Notes: generated from the letters alone by a model not told the origin. Positions 34,137-46,976 are shown, counted from the stretch's first letter. The stretch is 64,000 nt of DNA from Lycorma delicatula (GCF_047948215.1 NC_134455.1:222126526-222190525); one strand, 5' to 3'. Translations and numbers: made by a program.

Positions 34137-34520
34137 TCAGTAGGTCGCCACACATGTTAATGCGTTATGATCTCGACCACCAAACCCGCACCGAACACTG
34201 GATAGGACGTGCAATGGTTTTGGCCGGTAACAAGATTTTGCGAGCTGCCAGGGATTGCGCTGCATTTCGCGCAAGGAGTCCTGCCAGCATCTAAGCTTGG
34301 CTTCCTTGATGGCATGAACGTATTCATTACGAACGCGTCGGTAGATCCGGAGATATTCCGCTCGCACGTCATTGACGATAATTCCTGATACGGGGCGACG
34401 CTAGTACCGTTTCCTAGCGGATCTAACTCTTGCGCGCAGCATGCTAAGGTCAGAGAACTACCACATTTTCCGAGCTTCCGCCTACGGTTAGCAGACGGTC
34501 CCTCAATAGAAGTGTTCATG
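34137..34520 (-). pseudogene. LINE endonuclease-RT linker remnant
   Basis: Open stretch MRAEYLRIYRRVRNEYVHAI followed by KEAKLRCWQDSLREMQRNPW is the basic, helical linker before RT in R1-type elements, comparable with residues 300-340 of the intact element's ORF2. It ends in a frameshift before the RT block. Confidence 0.65.
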
Positions 34521-34899
34521 ACGGCTCAAGGCACTCTTCAATCAGCGGACTGGCTGTCGGCCAATACTTCGTCCATTGGCCTAAGCCGCCGTAAGACCTT
34601 GTTGCAACCAGTCATTGTGGCTCGGCCGAATTGGTCAGCCACCAATTTCACATGCTTGCTGCGCTCCATGACCCATTTCAATCCCCATAGTGCAACTGCG
34701 CACTCCCGCCGCAACCTCTCTTTATCCGAGCCCCTAAGGTTATAGCGACCTGAATCTAGAACTCTTGGACCGCCTCCGTGAGCTACTTCTTAGGTTATTA
34801 GCCTGTGATCGCTCACACTGACCTCGGGCTAGACAGTCCAACTAGAAGTATACCTAAGCAAGTCGCACGTCACTAAGATGATGTCGATGTAACTTTCCC

Positions 34900-35492
34900 A
34901 AGTTCGGAAGAGAAAGTTGGGGCTGTTCTGCTTCATTAACCAAGTAGAGGTTCCTGGCTTTCAAGAACTGTTTTCACGAACAGAGACCAGTGCCTCTGAG
35001 GTAAGTGAGTGATGATCCCCAGGCAGAAGACTTGGGGTTATCGTCCAGAGCAACCAGAAATTTGGTGCCCTGGAGACTACCCAGAATCCTTCCAAACTTC
35101 GCCAGCAAGTCATCGATTCTCTAACCAACCTGAAAGTATCCCAATACCAGTACGTTATCGAACGTACACCTCAAGATTTGCATGATGGTGAACTGCTCAT
35201 CAAAAAATTGGGACATCTAGAAAACACCAAAAGAGCCTGAACCGATCACGATCGCAGAGAGCGGTTGTGCTCCACGGGCGTGAATAACATCCACTCCGTG
35301 GAAGCCGACCACCCTATCCTCAACCGCGTACGACTCCTGAACCAAGAGGATCACGAGGTTGTACTCCTTGATAATTCTCATGATTAAGGTGGCCGGCTGG
35401 GAATGATGGAGATTTAACTGTCCTAGACGCAAGCGTTCGACATCGTGGTGGTCGTCATCAACTTCCCCTAGTCCAAGCGTCTCCATAGGCAA
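34900..35492 (-). pseudogene. LINE endonuclease remnant
   Basis: RLRLGQLNLHHSQPATLIM then VILLVQESYAVEDRVVGFHG, with the N (QLNL) and E (VQES) residues of the apurinic-type endonuclease. The rest of the domain down to about 34900 is frameshifted. Confidence 0.7.
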
Positions 35493-35499
35493 TATTCCT

Positions 35500-35940
35500 C
35501 ACAGTTCTAGCATGGCTACCTCATACGACCTGCATTGCTTGCTCTTGGCCCAGTGCCCAGCATCTAAGCCTTTCACTAAGGCACGGATAGCGCACTTTTC
35601 AGGCGAGGTCATCAATACTCAGTGACCCTTCAGGGAATCTTTCCGCCTCAACTGTCGAACCATCTTGGTTTCCCGCAGGTAGTCCTCCACGGTCATATCC
35701 AAGGGGAATTTTGGCCGTGTATGGCTTTGAGGATTTCGGGTTCCTCTACCTTTTTTGCCCGATGGATACCATATATTAATATCTGTGGCCTCCGCTCAAC
35801 CAGCAACTAAGCCTTCAGCCCGTTCTTTTTGAGAATGTCAGCCTCCACCAGCCGTGCAGCCTGCTGCTCATTAACCATTCCAGGATTACGCCATTGCCCC
35901 TCGTTTTAGTGACCTGGGATTGCTGGAACCTTACCCTTAC
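35500..35940 (-). pseudogene. LINE ORF1 C-terminal remnant
   Basis: Minus-strand frames read NEQQAARLVEADILKKNGLKA, then ERRPQILIYGIHRAKKVEEP, TVEDYLRETKMVRQLRRKD and KCAIRALVKGLDAGHWAKSK. The IYGI core and the degenerate C...GH...C knuckle fit an R1-type ORF1. Stops separate the blocks, and the frame closes just upstream of the endonuclease start. Confidence 0.65.
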
Positions 35941-36350
<410 letters not shown>

Positions 36351-37835
36351 GCAACTTGCACACACACAAATTGTGTATGTGTAAGTTGTAGATACAGAAG
36401 TTATTAATATGTATATCAGTAAATTAATATTTTTTGAATAGATGTTGACATAACATCACATAAATCTGAATACCTATTATGATTGTATTCATGTATTCAA
36501 TTTAATGTTGGTCACAGTAGTCTACTTAATAAATTTAAGCTTCTTAGTATTTCATCTTTGCATCCCACTTGTTTCTATATATTAATAGTATCTCAGTAAA
36601 TATTATGTCAATATTAAAATACAGCCGACTTTTAAGAGAATAAAGATTGGTTTATTTATTAGTGCTAATTTATTTGTAAAATACTGGAAATAGTTTACAA
36701 AGCTGTAGTACAGAGTTAGGATTATTAATCGGTATTGTATTATCAATAATTTTTGCTTGAATTGTAATTTTTAGAAATATAATAGGGCTTTTTTCAACTA
36801 CTTGTATAATAAATGGTACAATCTATAGTACGATCTGATTTCAGATTTATTTTTCATCATTACTTTCAAGAAAATGAGTTGTCCTTTAAAAACGTTGCTT
36901 AAAAATTTTCCAAAAATCTTTAACATCAATAAATTACAAGAGAATGTGAGTATGCAGAAATGAAACTATATACTCTAATCTGTAATTTATATTTTGAAGG
37001 TGTTTACTGTAAACTTTACCATTGTTAATAAGGAAAAGGAATCACTGTGTGATTCTTTTACATTCTAACTCGGAAAAATAAATGAAATGATGTTACCACC
37101 ATCAAAGATTATAAAAAAATTTAAATACAGAGCACATTTAATAACTGTTCAAAATCACAGTCAACACTAGTTCTGTCCTACCCACTGCATGTATTTTATT
37201 ATTACTATGACTCTCATATAGCCCAGACACCAGTTAACTTTACTAAAAATTCACATAGAAGTTATAAAAAATATCTCTTTTTGAAATAATGTCAATATGA
37301 TCCTGACTGTAAAAAAATTGTTTTTTTTTTGTCTTAATAAGCAAAACATTTTGTATATAAAAAACAAATTTTTTTCTGTATCTCAAATTATGTTTATGAT
37401 CAAATTCATAGATTAAAAATTATAAGTAAATATTATAACAACAGTAAAATTTTAAAGGAGTTTCCCTTGAAACACCTTAATTACATTTTAGACATCAACA
37501 GTAAATCAAAGATAGCATAAGCACTGATAAATCCCAGCCAGTAATGAAGCAGAAATCATAATAATGTCCAGTGATATGCATAAAACTACAACATAAAAAG
37601 AGACGTAAACAACACAGGTCAACAACAAAAAAATAATAATTTGGAACTGAGATAAAAGTAGGTGAATTAGAATGTATTTTTTGTGCTGAATCTTAAAATG
37701 AAATTAGTTTCTTTCATCACCGTCAGATTTTTGTTATAACTCTTTAAAATATTGAGAAACTTCCTAAATAATAGAATAGAAAAATAATAATAATTACAAT
37801 TAAAATTCCTATCTTTATTTTGCAGACATTTACGT
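36351..37835. other. AT-rich stretch, nothing recognised
   Basis: No coding pattern or transposon copy recognised. Confidence 0.5.
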
Positions 37836-39252
37836 TTATCTTAATGTCTTATTTCTTATTTTCCTTTTATGTTCAGTGAAGTCTTTCCTTTTTGCCATCC
37901 AGCAGTAGTCACTCATCATAGATTCAGCCCATCTGTGTTGATTATGTTGTTCCACCTGCAATATATCTTGATGAAACCTTTCTCTTTGTTCGTTGCTGAT
38001 GTTACCCAAGTTTAAAGGGAAAAAGTCCAATGAGAATGTAAAAAATTATTATCAATGACATTCTGCAGCCTAAATTCTTGTAGTTATCTATGACTTAATT
38101 TATAAGCTGATCATGGTTTTCAGCTTTTTTGTTTCCAAGAAAACCAGTAACGACATCTTTGAATGAGTTCCATGCTGGTAGTTCTTTAAGATTCAGTTTA
38201 CTGTCAAATATACTTTCATAAATTAATTTTGTTACTGGTTTTCCAATGAACATTCCTTCTTTTACGTGAAGTTATATCATTACTTCTTTTAAGTGAAGTA
38301 ATGATATTACTTCACTTAATTGTGGAAAACCTCATCTAAATATTTAAAGCCATCTCCATCTTTTGATAAAGATGGAGACAGCTTTTACAAGATTCTTCAC
38401 CAGGCCTAGTTTTATGTGGTTTGACCTACAATCTGCTTTGACAAGGGGAATATTGACAACATTTTCCTTTCCTGGGGAAAACTGATTTCTGAGGTCAGCA
38501 ATGATTCGCCATGATTTTTCATCATACTTAATAGTTTTTAAAATGTTTGACATACTTTCATATGCTTCTTTCATTCCTACAGCATGTGCTACTATTATAG
38601 AAGAAAACTCATTCGAGTTATGCAACAACACTGTCTTTAAGCTTCTTTTTGATGAGTCTCTAAATAAATGTCAAACATGAATAACATATTCAACATCCAG
38701 TTCAAACATTAGCCCCCTAACATCATGGCAGAAACAAATTAAACCTCTCTTCTAAAGTATTTCAGTAAATTTTCATTTTGATCTCTATATGCTGAAATTT
38801 AAGTATCCTTGTTTAATAAATAATATTCTTTAAGACGTGAACCTAGGAGTTCTGCATGTTGTTTTGACAAATTTAAGTCACAAATTAGTCTCTCAGTTCT
38901 GCTTGTGTGATGAGGTGAGGTTCAGTATTTGATTCTTTTGGAATGTAATTAATATCTATTGAAGTTGAGGATTCATCAGTTGAGCTTTCTGGGGAATCAG
39001 AAATTTCTTTCCAAGAAGTTAGAGTAATTGGAATTGGTAAATCAACACCATGAAATAATGATCTCATAGCTGACGAGCATTTGGGTATGCAATACAGCTT
39101 TTACTGTTTGAATTAAAACCAATAACATTTGTTAAGCAGAAACAGCAGTCATAATGGTTAGTAGGCTCTCGCCAAATTACAGGTATGCCAAAAGGCAAAT
39201 GGTCTTTTTTCCTTTTAACTAATGTGTTAGTTAAATGTAGCACTTGATGCAA
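37836..39252 (-). pseudogene. Relic of a widespread arthropod protein family, probably transposon-borne
   Basis: Collinear minus-strand pieces of one protein. N-terminus 39252-39064: HLPFGIPVIWREPTNHYDCC. Acidic/Ser region 39067-38885: ISDSPESSTDESSTSIDINY. Middle 38631-38344: VLLHNSNEFSSIIVAHAVGM, YDEKSWRIIADLRNQFSPGK and IKLGLVKNLVKAV. C-terminus 38030-37836: DFFPLNLGNISNEQRERFHQ then SMMSDYCWMAKR. I have seen proteins of this pattern repeated many times in arthropod genomes, which suggests a mobile origin, but I cannot name the family or its activity. There are stops and frameshifts between all blocks. No terminal repeats were found. Confidence 0.6.
38270..38319. repeat. Two overlapping palindromes
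   Basis: TTAAGTGAAGTAAT (38289-38302), loop GAT, ATTACTTCACTTAA (38306-38319) is a 14-bp perfect hairpin. Overlapping it, ATATCATTACTTC and GAAGTAATGATAT form a 13-bp stem around TTTTAAGT. The cluster lies inside the pseudogene, at a point where its protein reading breaks. Confidence 0.9.
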
Positions 39253-40194
39253 CTACATGTGGAGTCCAGAAATTTATCTTGGTCTCCCAAGAGTCAGTTA
39301 AAATAATGTTTTTAAGCAGTTTTCAGCAGATTCGATACTGATTTTTGTGGACTTTTTGAGGTGAATTCTCCACACATTTAACAAAATATATTTGGAGAAT
39401 TTTTATAAGCCTGATTTTTATTCATTGTAAAATTCAAAACATTTTAATGAATGAAAGTAAACTGAAATATTACAGAAATATTTAATTATAAAAATAATTA
39501 AATTTTAATTTATAGATACTTAATTAATTACTTAAAATACTTCATAAAATTGTTTCACCATGGAATGCAATAAAACACAGCATGAAAAACACACACACAC
39601 ACAACTCAACAAATCTTGATGTTCAATAAAATAATACCAAAAGTTGTTTTGTCATAAAAATTTTTCACTAAATTTATGGCATCACTTATAAAATAATCTT
39701 TATAATATGTGAATGATAAAACTACTACAACTAAAGAACACAGCTAGTCATACCAACAGCTGAACACATAATGAAGAAAATTTCATCACGTTGAATTACT
39801 CATTACTTGACTCAGTGACATGTCTGACTGTTATGTATCAACATTTGACTATTATGTATCAAATATAGGTCTAGATCATGTATCATAATATAAATCAGAT
39901 GTGAATAAACAAACATACAGATTTACAAACTTATTTGCACAATATTTATTTGAATTGTTTGTTCCACGAATGATGAAACAAATAAATTTAAGGGGTTGTA
40001 ACTTAAGAACATTACATGATTGGTTGTTTCAGAATACATATTCAGATTTAGCACTTAAATACTATATAGAACACCTACTCCTTTTTGAGTTCAAAATTTT
40101 ATATTGACCAGTGTAATCATAAACATATTAAATACAAACACTTTGATGATGCACAACTTAAGAAGAGAGGCCTCATCCTGAGTAATATTGTTAG
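39253..40194. other. AT-rich stretch, nothing recognised
   Basis: Short (CA)n near 39590. The small open frame at 39901-40107 resembles no known protein. Confidence 0.5.
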
Positions 40195-40580
40195 GTTTGA
40201 AGACCCAATACATAAACCTACTTTAACCACCTTACATCTTCTCCATTGTCTAATACATTAACATCTAGATAGTTTACATGGTTGTTAAGTCATTTTATAC
40301 TTACTTGCAAGTCGATTGACTTCCTCATGAATGCATAGTAACACTAAATACTCATGATTTTCGTTGTTCCATGCGAGCCACAGAGATAGTACATCTCACA
40401 AACACTTTCTGGAATTGCTGAATAACTCTATATTACTAATTCTTGCTGTACCCCAGAAATGGATTCCATACCACCAAACCTTGCACAGCAGCTTCTTAGA
40501 TAGGGATAGTTGCAATTTCCAAACTAATAACCTTAAATAATTCCTTAAATTTGACATCTGGTTGTTTCCTTTTTTCCTTA
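40195..40580 (-). pseudogene. Jockey-type LINE RT C-terminus
   Basis: On the minus strand, LSKKLLCKVWWYGIHFWGTA is followed by RISNIELFQQFQKVFVR. This matches the jockey-clade motif LK-x2-W-x-YGIQLWG-A-x2-SN-x-E-x-LQRFQ-K. Downstream frames give SKYKMT and a region comparable to the usual LLDNS-x2-VRRLKR end. Upstream RT (palm) is absent, as expected for a 5'-truncated insertion. It is the same clade as the element at 42760-45750 but in opposite orientation. Confidence 0.65.
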
Positions 40581-42759
40581 ATGTAAACCTTCCATATTTG
40601 ATGATGATCTAAATGAATACCTAACTACCATACACTTTCATCTCACAGGATGTAACCTCCATCTAAAAGGATTCCTGGGCAGTTACCTCTCCTCATCACG
40701 AATATCATGAGTCGATTTCATTTGATCGGTCTTTATTCCATTTCTTCATTCAGGTAGAAGGTTTAAAACAGATTGTGACTTAGTCGAAGTAAATGAAAAT
40801 GAAGGAGAAAGTTAAGTCAATGATCTATTATATAAGTGTTATTCTTTACCTCTACCATTTTTTAAAGGAAACACGTTGTATTTAAGCTAAAGTATATGGT
40901 TACAGTTTTACTTCACAGGCTAATGGAATCATACTACCATTGTAAATGTTTTAGTATATCTAAGAATTTATTTTAATCTATAAAAACATTTTAACTTTTA
41001 TCTATAAATAATGACAGAAGAAAAGGAATAAAACATCCTCATCACTTTCACTTATTGTTTAGTGGTAAAACTCAAGAAAAATAAATTGAAATGAAACATT
41101 GAAAAGAATTTATGTAGAAGAAATTTTAACATTTTATTATACATAAAAAATAAGGTAAATAATAATAAATTTTACTCAAACCTTTCTATATTCTTCTAAA
41201 ATTACTCGTATATCCAAAATCAGTAGTGGTGTAAAAGCCTACTGAAAATTGGGAAGTATCTCACCACATTAAAAGAAGATTGAATGAAAAGTATTCATAA
41301 CTTGTTAACAAACTTCTCAAATTTAACAAACTGTTTTGCTTTATTAAAATGAGAAAATTATTAATATAGCAGGAAGATAATATTGATTATGGTGATAGTG
41401 TATATAACAATAATAATAATGACTAAGTAGGTTCATCTTCTTCACTGACTAACTTTATCTTTACTTGAACAATAATTAACAAAGAGAATTATTAATATCA
41501 AACAAATTTTCGTCTTAGCATGCTACCTGCTCATCATCATCATCATCATCATCACCATAAACATCAATATAGAATTTTCCCCAAGACACCAAAATGAAGT
41601 AACCCAATGAGGTAATAATAATTAGAAAATATAGGAAAAAACATGAAAGTGTCTTTATAACAAAAACTAATTGTTTGTTTTACAAGGAGCACACTTTGCT
41701 TTACAATTCACAAACGAGTGCTGAAACAGGTGCACATCCTGTTTACGCCTTATGCTTCTGCACACTGAATTATCTTTGTACAGTATTTTGTGAAACAATA
41801 TCAATTTTTTTAAAAACACAACATGTAGGTCACCTACCAATCAATACAAAAATAGTCAAATTTACAAGGTTTCTGAAAAGTTTAGTTTTCAGTCTGTCCT
41901 AACAAATTTTGATACTGTTTAATTGATTAGCCATTAAAAAAAATTATTATCAAAAAATATGAAAATTTCTTTTCAAAATGTTGATTCTTAAATCAGTAAT
42001 AACTCAAAAACTATCAATTTAGTTAATTAAACTTTAGTGAATCAAATTATTAAACTAAATTGTTAGGAATCGCATTTTAGACGAGAATCCTAGTACGTAA
42101 TTAAATCCCATTTCTAATGTGCTTAATTATAATAATTCATTGTGCTTATTTCATAATTCCATTAAATCAAATATACATAAGTTTTAATCAGGAATTTCGG
42201 ATTATTTGCTTTCTCAAAGATTCCCATAAGGATTCAAGCTTTTTCCTACCCTGTTAAAAGTAAATTTTTTAGTAACAGTTTTAATAAGTTCATTCTAAAG
42301 ATTACTTTTCTAATTACTCCAAGTTCATGATAAAATTGTTAAGAAGTCTTTAAAGAGAATGCGTAACTAAAAATGTGGTTAAATAACTAGTCACCCGAAC
42401 CTGGCACTAAGTATTTTTAGAATTCCTTCCGATATATTTAAAACTATAAATTCAAAAAAGAAAAATAATAAATTTCAAAGTTTATTAATCAAAATGCTAA
42501 TCAAAGTTTAGAGTTCATAAAACTTAAAGGTTAGAAATTGTGTTTATATAATGTTCCGTGATTTTGTGTTTTTATGAGAAGATAAAAAGTGTATTATTTG
42601 TGTGGATCAATATCTTCCGAACTTAAAGGGTATTGTATTATAGAATTTTTTTTTTTTCTTAATAAGGCTTTCTTTTAGTATTTTTTTTAAAGGATTTTTT
42701 TTAATCTCTCTTTTTAAATGATCTCTTTTAAAAATAATTTTTTTTAAAAGATTGATCAG
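40581..42759. other. AT-rich stretch with (CAT)n microsatellite
   Basis: (TCA)n run at about 41531-41555. No gene is recognised; the small open frame at 41675-41902 has no recognisable similarity. Confidence 0.5.
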
Positions 42760-42764
42760 CTATC

Positions 42765-43800
42765 AGCTATTCAAGACGATGAAACCGGAACTTCTAGTGG
42801 TGCTAATTTCTTATCTAACAGAAAGAGTGGACAGTTGATGTCTTCGAACAGGGAGCCAAGAAAGTTTTCTCGCCAAAAACTGATTTGGGATAATCGAACG
42901 TTCGATATGGGTGACATATTTGAAAGCGAAACCGATGCTGAGTTTACTGATTCTCAGACTGTCTCCCAACCGTGACAAAAAATAACAGTTTGAGTATACC
43001 AAACTCGCGATGTCTAAAAAACACCGCAAATGATTTGCCTCTGTCTAGTAATGTACACAACCTCTCGATGGAGGATGATGTTGAAAATAGACGGAATAAT
43101 TGTGTTTAGCCCTGACGATTGTGATACACGGCATAAAACATATAATAAGGTTTTACGAGCAGCTCGAAACGGTCGTGACCAAAAGTGACTAATCATAAAA
43201 ATAATTAATTCTAAGCAACTACGAGTTGTCTCGAAGGATGTTAACGCTTACAAGAAGATAATTGATTTTGTGCGTGCGCATAGATTAATTGGGCACACGT
43301 TCAAGAGAAAGGACGAAAAGGCGTTCCGAGTAGTGCTGAGAGATCTACTCGATCCAGGAGATCTAGGTGATCAAGGAGGAATTTTAAGGTAATGGACACA
43401 AGGTAAGAAGTATATTAATCCACGCTACAAGATGACAAAAGAAGTATTGTCGACGTTCTTTGTCAATTTGGAACCAAATGAAAATAACAAAGAGATACTT
43501 AACCTAAAATATATTGCCAACTGTGGAGTTCGATTCGGAACACCAAGGAAACTTCCCGGTTTGGTCCATTGTATGAGATACCAGTAGCATGAACACAAGG
43601 AAAAATAATTTCATGCGGCCTTATCACTGTAAGTGTACAGAAGCCATAAAACTAAAGATTATCCTAGACAAGACCAAAATATCCCAGCAACATGGGCGCT
43701 CTTCCAATCCAACAACCGTAACTTCAGAGCTAATTTCAGAGGATGCAGAGCGAATAAAGAAATTACGGAGAGGAAGCAGAGACAAAGGGCCGGCATGTTA
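42765..43800 (+). pseudogene. Jockey-type LINE ORF1 (gag-like) remnant
   Basis: The N-terminal part reads DDETGTSSGANFLSNRKSGQ and is Ser/acidic-rich. After breaks the conserved core follows: AYKKIIDFVRAHRLIGHTFK, FRVVLRDLLDP, then STFFVNLEPNENNKEILNLK, the site where jockey ORF1 has FFVxLEP and IFNL. The zinc region is degraded (CMRYQ, CKCTEAIKLK, YPRQDQNIPATWALF, RNFRANFRGCR), with several knuckle Cys residues lost. This is the RNA-binding part of the element, now broken by at least four stops or shifts. Confidence 0.75.
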
Positions 43801-44118
43801 CGAGGACTGCTAATCCACTACAGCGTAGGGGGAGACGAGCTACATTATATTTGGGTTACGCCAACCTCCCTACGTTAGGTCAAAAACCAACTAAGAATCT
43901 GATCAACCATTCTAATTCTCGTCCGAAAATATATGCTGAGCACAAAATATATGCAGCAAAATAGCAGCAAAATATATGTGCTGCGACTGCTGAGCACAAT
44001 TTCTGCGACGATGCTGAGGACAGACTGAAGAAGCTACCATCTATTATAGAGCTCTCTGTACCCCAAATAGGTAACCTGATAAGCCTACTCACCACGGTGA
44101 TTGCCAACTTCCTTTGAT

Positions 44119-44945
44119 GGTTAGACTCCTCAGGATTGCTACCTGGAATCTGTTGGTTCTGTACAGGACCGACCCCATATAAACAACCTCAGTTGAGATC
44201 CTTGACAGGATTGGACCTTTGAGATTATCTGCAGTCTACTCCTCTCCGCCATGGGATCAGGGATGACTTGTTCTCTGAATTCCTTTTGTAGCTGTACCCG
44301 TTTTATAGTAATAGGTGATTGAAATTCGAAGCTCCACTGCCGGCTCATCACTATACGGGAGAGCTTTAAGGAATTGTATTGCCAACAAGCGCCTGAATGT
44401 CATCTTTGGGATGCAACCCACGTACTGGCCGTCGGATCCTATGAATTTCCCAGACTTATTAGACTTTTTCTCATCTTAAATATTTGCTGCCGATGTACAC
44501 TGAAGTTTAGAATAGATTTGATTCGACGCCTATCATTCATCCGTACCTCTTACCATCAGCATGGTAATTGTAAAAAAAAAACAGCCTGTCCTGCCTAATA
44601 AAAGAACCAACTGGGGCTCCTACCAAAGCTGGATTGAGGACAACCTAAATGTGCCTGTTCGGCACATTCTAGATAATGCGACTCATTACTTGAACGCAAT
44701 CCTGCAGGAGGCAGCTTGGCGATCGATACCAGAGAATAGACATGGAGGTACGACCTACCCCAGATATATTATGGATCACATTTCTACCAAGAGGAGACTT
44801 AGAATGAGATGGCAATACTACAGAAAACCTGAGAATAGAACATCTTTGAACAGGGCTGTTCGTAGATTAAAACGGCTGCTGAGGTATATAAAAAACGAGA
44901 CATTTAAAAACTTCCTGAGAATCTCTCCCTTTGCAAAAGGTTGAT
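44119..44945 (+). pseudogene. Jockey-type LINE endonuclease start and linker
   Basis: MVRLLRIATWNLLVLYRTD (from 44119) is the start of the endonuclease, with the conserved TWN. After a jump, FPRLIRLFLILNICCRCTL is the endonuclease end. The linker 44561-44944 is one open frame: KRTNWGSYQSWIEDNLNVPV, ILQEAAWRSIPENR, RRLRMRWQYYRKPENRTSLN, RAVRRLKRLLRYIKNETFK. This is a typical jockey pre-RT region. The catalytic middle of the endonuclease is missing. Confidence 0.7.
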
Positions 44946-45179
44946 TACTCGCTATGTGGAATGCCACGAAGGACTTCAATAGATCACCACCATCGTTCCC
45001 AATTTTTGCAAACGGTGAGAAATCTGTCGTATTTGCAAGGCAACTTGAGAATGCTTTTTTAGCCTTTTGACATACGAAAGGCTGGTTAGGAAGAAAAAAT
45101 CGAATTCCTGAGTAGCCCAATTCCTATGAGTCTTCCTGTGTAACCTTTTTAGTCAGCAGAGATTCTGCGAATAATCAGG

Positions 45180-45745
45180 AGAGGAGTGAATTCAAAGAAA
45201 CCTTTCGAGTATGACTTGATAACAAATAAAATGTTTTTATGCTTTCTTTCAAAGCCATCCAACATATCACATACCTCTTTAATGGTATTCTCTGAACTAC
45301 GAGCTTACCGAGGAAATAAAAGATGCCCAGGTGGTAATGGTCCCGAAACCGGGTTTCATTAATACTTTGTCTAAGATCAGGGAAATGTACAGGTTGCTAG
45401 GCAGGGGTCGCAACTATCATTATCTAACAAGCAATTGCTATACTCAGCGGTCCTGAAATCGACTTGAATCTTTGGAATTCAACTATGGAGTAGACAAGCG
45501 AGAGTAACATCGAAATCGTACACAGATTCCAGAAAAAACTATTGATAAATATTGCACAAGCGCCATAGTTTGCGAAAAACACTGAAGTACAACTGAGATT
45601 CCCAACCGTTCGAGAGCAGATACAAAGATTCAGTACAAAATAAAAAATAAGACTGAACAAATATGTGAACTGGATCGCGATTAACCTCCTGGATAACAGC
45701 GAGGACGTTAGGCTCCTGAAACTACTGCATACATTAGATCTGTGA
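45180..45745 (+). pseudogene. Jockey-type LINE RT ends with core deleted
   Basis: The RT N-terminus is seen as LSFKAIQHITYLFNGIL and DAQVVMVPKPGF (about 45240-45355). After about 45400 the frame corresponds to the C-terminal part: SNKQLLYSAVLKST, GIQLW, EIVHRFQKKLLINIAQAP, NKYVNWIAINLLDNSEDVRL. The palm, including the catalytic Asp pair, lies in the missing segment, so the deletion joins N- and C-terminal parts near 45380-45400. Confidence 0.7.
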
Positions 45746-45750
45746 GTTCT

Positions 45751-46850
45751 CCGAGATTTGAGGTGAATCTGCTCCCCTAGAGTGTTGTGCGTCGTCAAAA
45801 CTCTTTATTTCGTTTCACTAGTTCATTTTGCTGGTTCATTGATTTCTGTCACTGTTTCTTTGTTTGATTAGTTATTCTTTGTGTAATTAATAAATATGTC
45901 AATCATTTTTGAACCAATTTTCATAAAATAAAAACAGTTTTGTAATAAAATTATCTATTTATTAGATTTCATTTTTTAGATTTATCAAATATATCTCGAA
46001 GTTATTTATTCATTGTCAAACTTTAGCCTGATTTAGGTTAGATATAATAAAAAAATTGAAATTTAGAAAAGAAAATCTAATACAGACCTTTGAAAATAAA
46101 TAATCCCATCATTTGGGACCGAGTTAACATTTATAAATCGTTGAACAAATTTCTCAACTGATTTTAGTAAAATTTTGAGAGCGTGTCTGATATTACTTAT
46201 TACCTTCTGCGTATATTATCAAATACACGCAAAAAGTCCGCTCTCATTCATCTTTGTCGTATATATATAATTATTTAAATTTAACTCTGGTTTATCATTA
46301 ATATATAATGTAGAGGAGGCAGAGGAACAATAGACGACGCCACGCAGAAAAAGTTTCAGGAATTACTGTGATGTTTTTGAAGGATGACTTAATTGCATGG
46401 TATTGCGGTATTCGGTATCCATTGTACTTTGAAATTTTGTGGCTACACAGGAATACAAAAATATTGTAGATGCAGAACCCTCTTAATTATATTTACGAAT
46501 AGTCAACCGTTATAACCCTTATTTACCAATTTTTCAAAATGGTTAGAAACAACAGCTAACTGTACATATAGATTTAATGAAAAATTACCTGCAATATAAA
46601 ACTTTGTCAGTACTAATACTAACTCTGACTCATCGCATTTCTTCCAACTCTTCGGAGATGACAAGTATGAATTTAGGAAGAACATAAAGTCCACCTTCAT
46701 TTGAAAGATAATTCAATACAGAGATTAAGTAAGGGAACCACAAATAAGCTCATAAGCATAATAAAATAAAGGAGTAAGTGGTAACATTTTTTTAAATTAT
46801 TAACCTGGATATAATTCTCGACTATTAGCGATGGAGTTTGATTAAGATGG

Positions 46851-46852
<2 letters not shown>
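45751..46852. other. AT-rich stretch, nothing recognised
   Basis: Includes the 3' UTR of the jockey-type LINE at its start. No other feature supported. Confidence 0.5.

Positions 46853-46886
<34 letters not shown>
46853..46886. repeat. (TA)n microsatellite at the Helitron 3' junction
   Basis: TA repeat that ends exactly at the Helitron terminus. The opposite junction at 52319 is also TA-rich, so the element sits in a (TA)n target. Confidence 0.95.
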
Positions 46887-46887
<1 letters not shown>

Positions 46888-46916
46888 TAGCTGTACCCGC
46901 CACGCTTCGCTGTGGC
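46887..46916 (-). repeat. Helitron 3' terminus: hairpin and CTAG end
   Basis: On the minus strand GCCACAGCGAAGCGTGGC (46916-46899) folds into a 5-bp stem, followed by GGGTACAG and CTAG (46890-46887). This is the structure at which rolling-circle transposition terminates. Confidence 0.9.
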
Positions 46917-46976
46917 ACATTGTGGTTGCATGGATGAGAAATGAGAAATAAAACAAAGCATACGTTTCATAGAAGT

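Larger units (their letters stand above)
32440..35940 (-). mobile_element. Degenerate R1-like LINE
   Basis: On the minus strand, from 5' to 3': ORF1 end (35940-35500), endonuclease start (35492-35217 and onward), endonuclease-RT linker (about 34370-34140), RT (34077-32996) and a C-terminal zinc motif (about 32640-32530), each in different frames with stops between. No RNase H is seen, and the order and motifs fit the R1 clade. It is clearly older than the intact R1-clade element at 12351-18893 and differs from it in sequence. No poly(A) or target-site duplication was identified. A 10-base C run interrupts the 3' end at 32509-32518. Confidence 0.8.
42760..45750 (+). mobile_element. Internally deleted jockey-type LINE
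   Basis: Order on the + strand: ORF1 gag-like (42765-43800), endonuclease start (about 44119-44190), endonuclease-RT linker (44430-44945), RT start (about 45180-45380) and RT C-terminus (45400-45745). The final residues LLKLLHTLDL then TGA (45743-45745) are the typical jockey ending. The endonuclease core and the RT palm with its catalytic Asp residues are deleted. There is no RNase H, as expected for jockey. A 3' UTR runs on to about 45900 without a clear poly(A). Non-functional. Confidence 0.8.
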
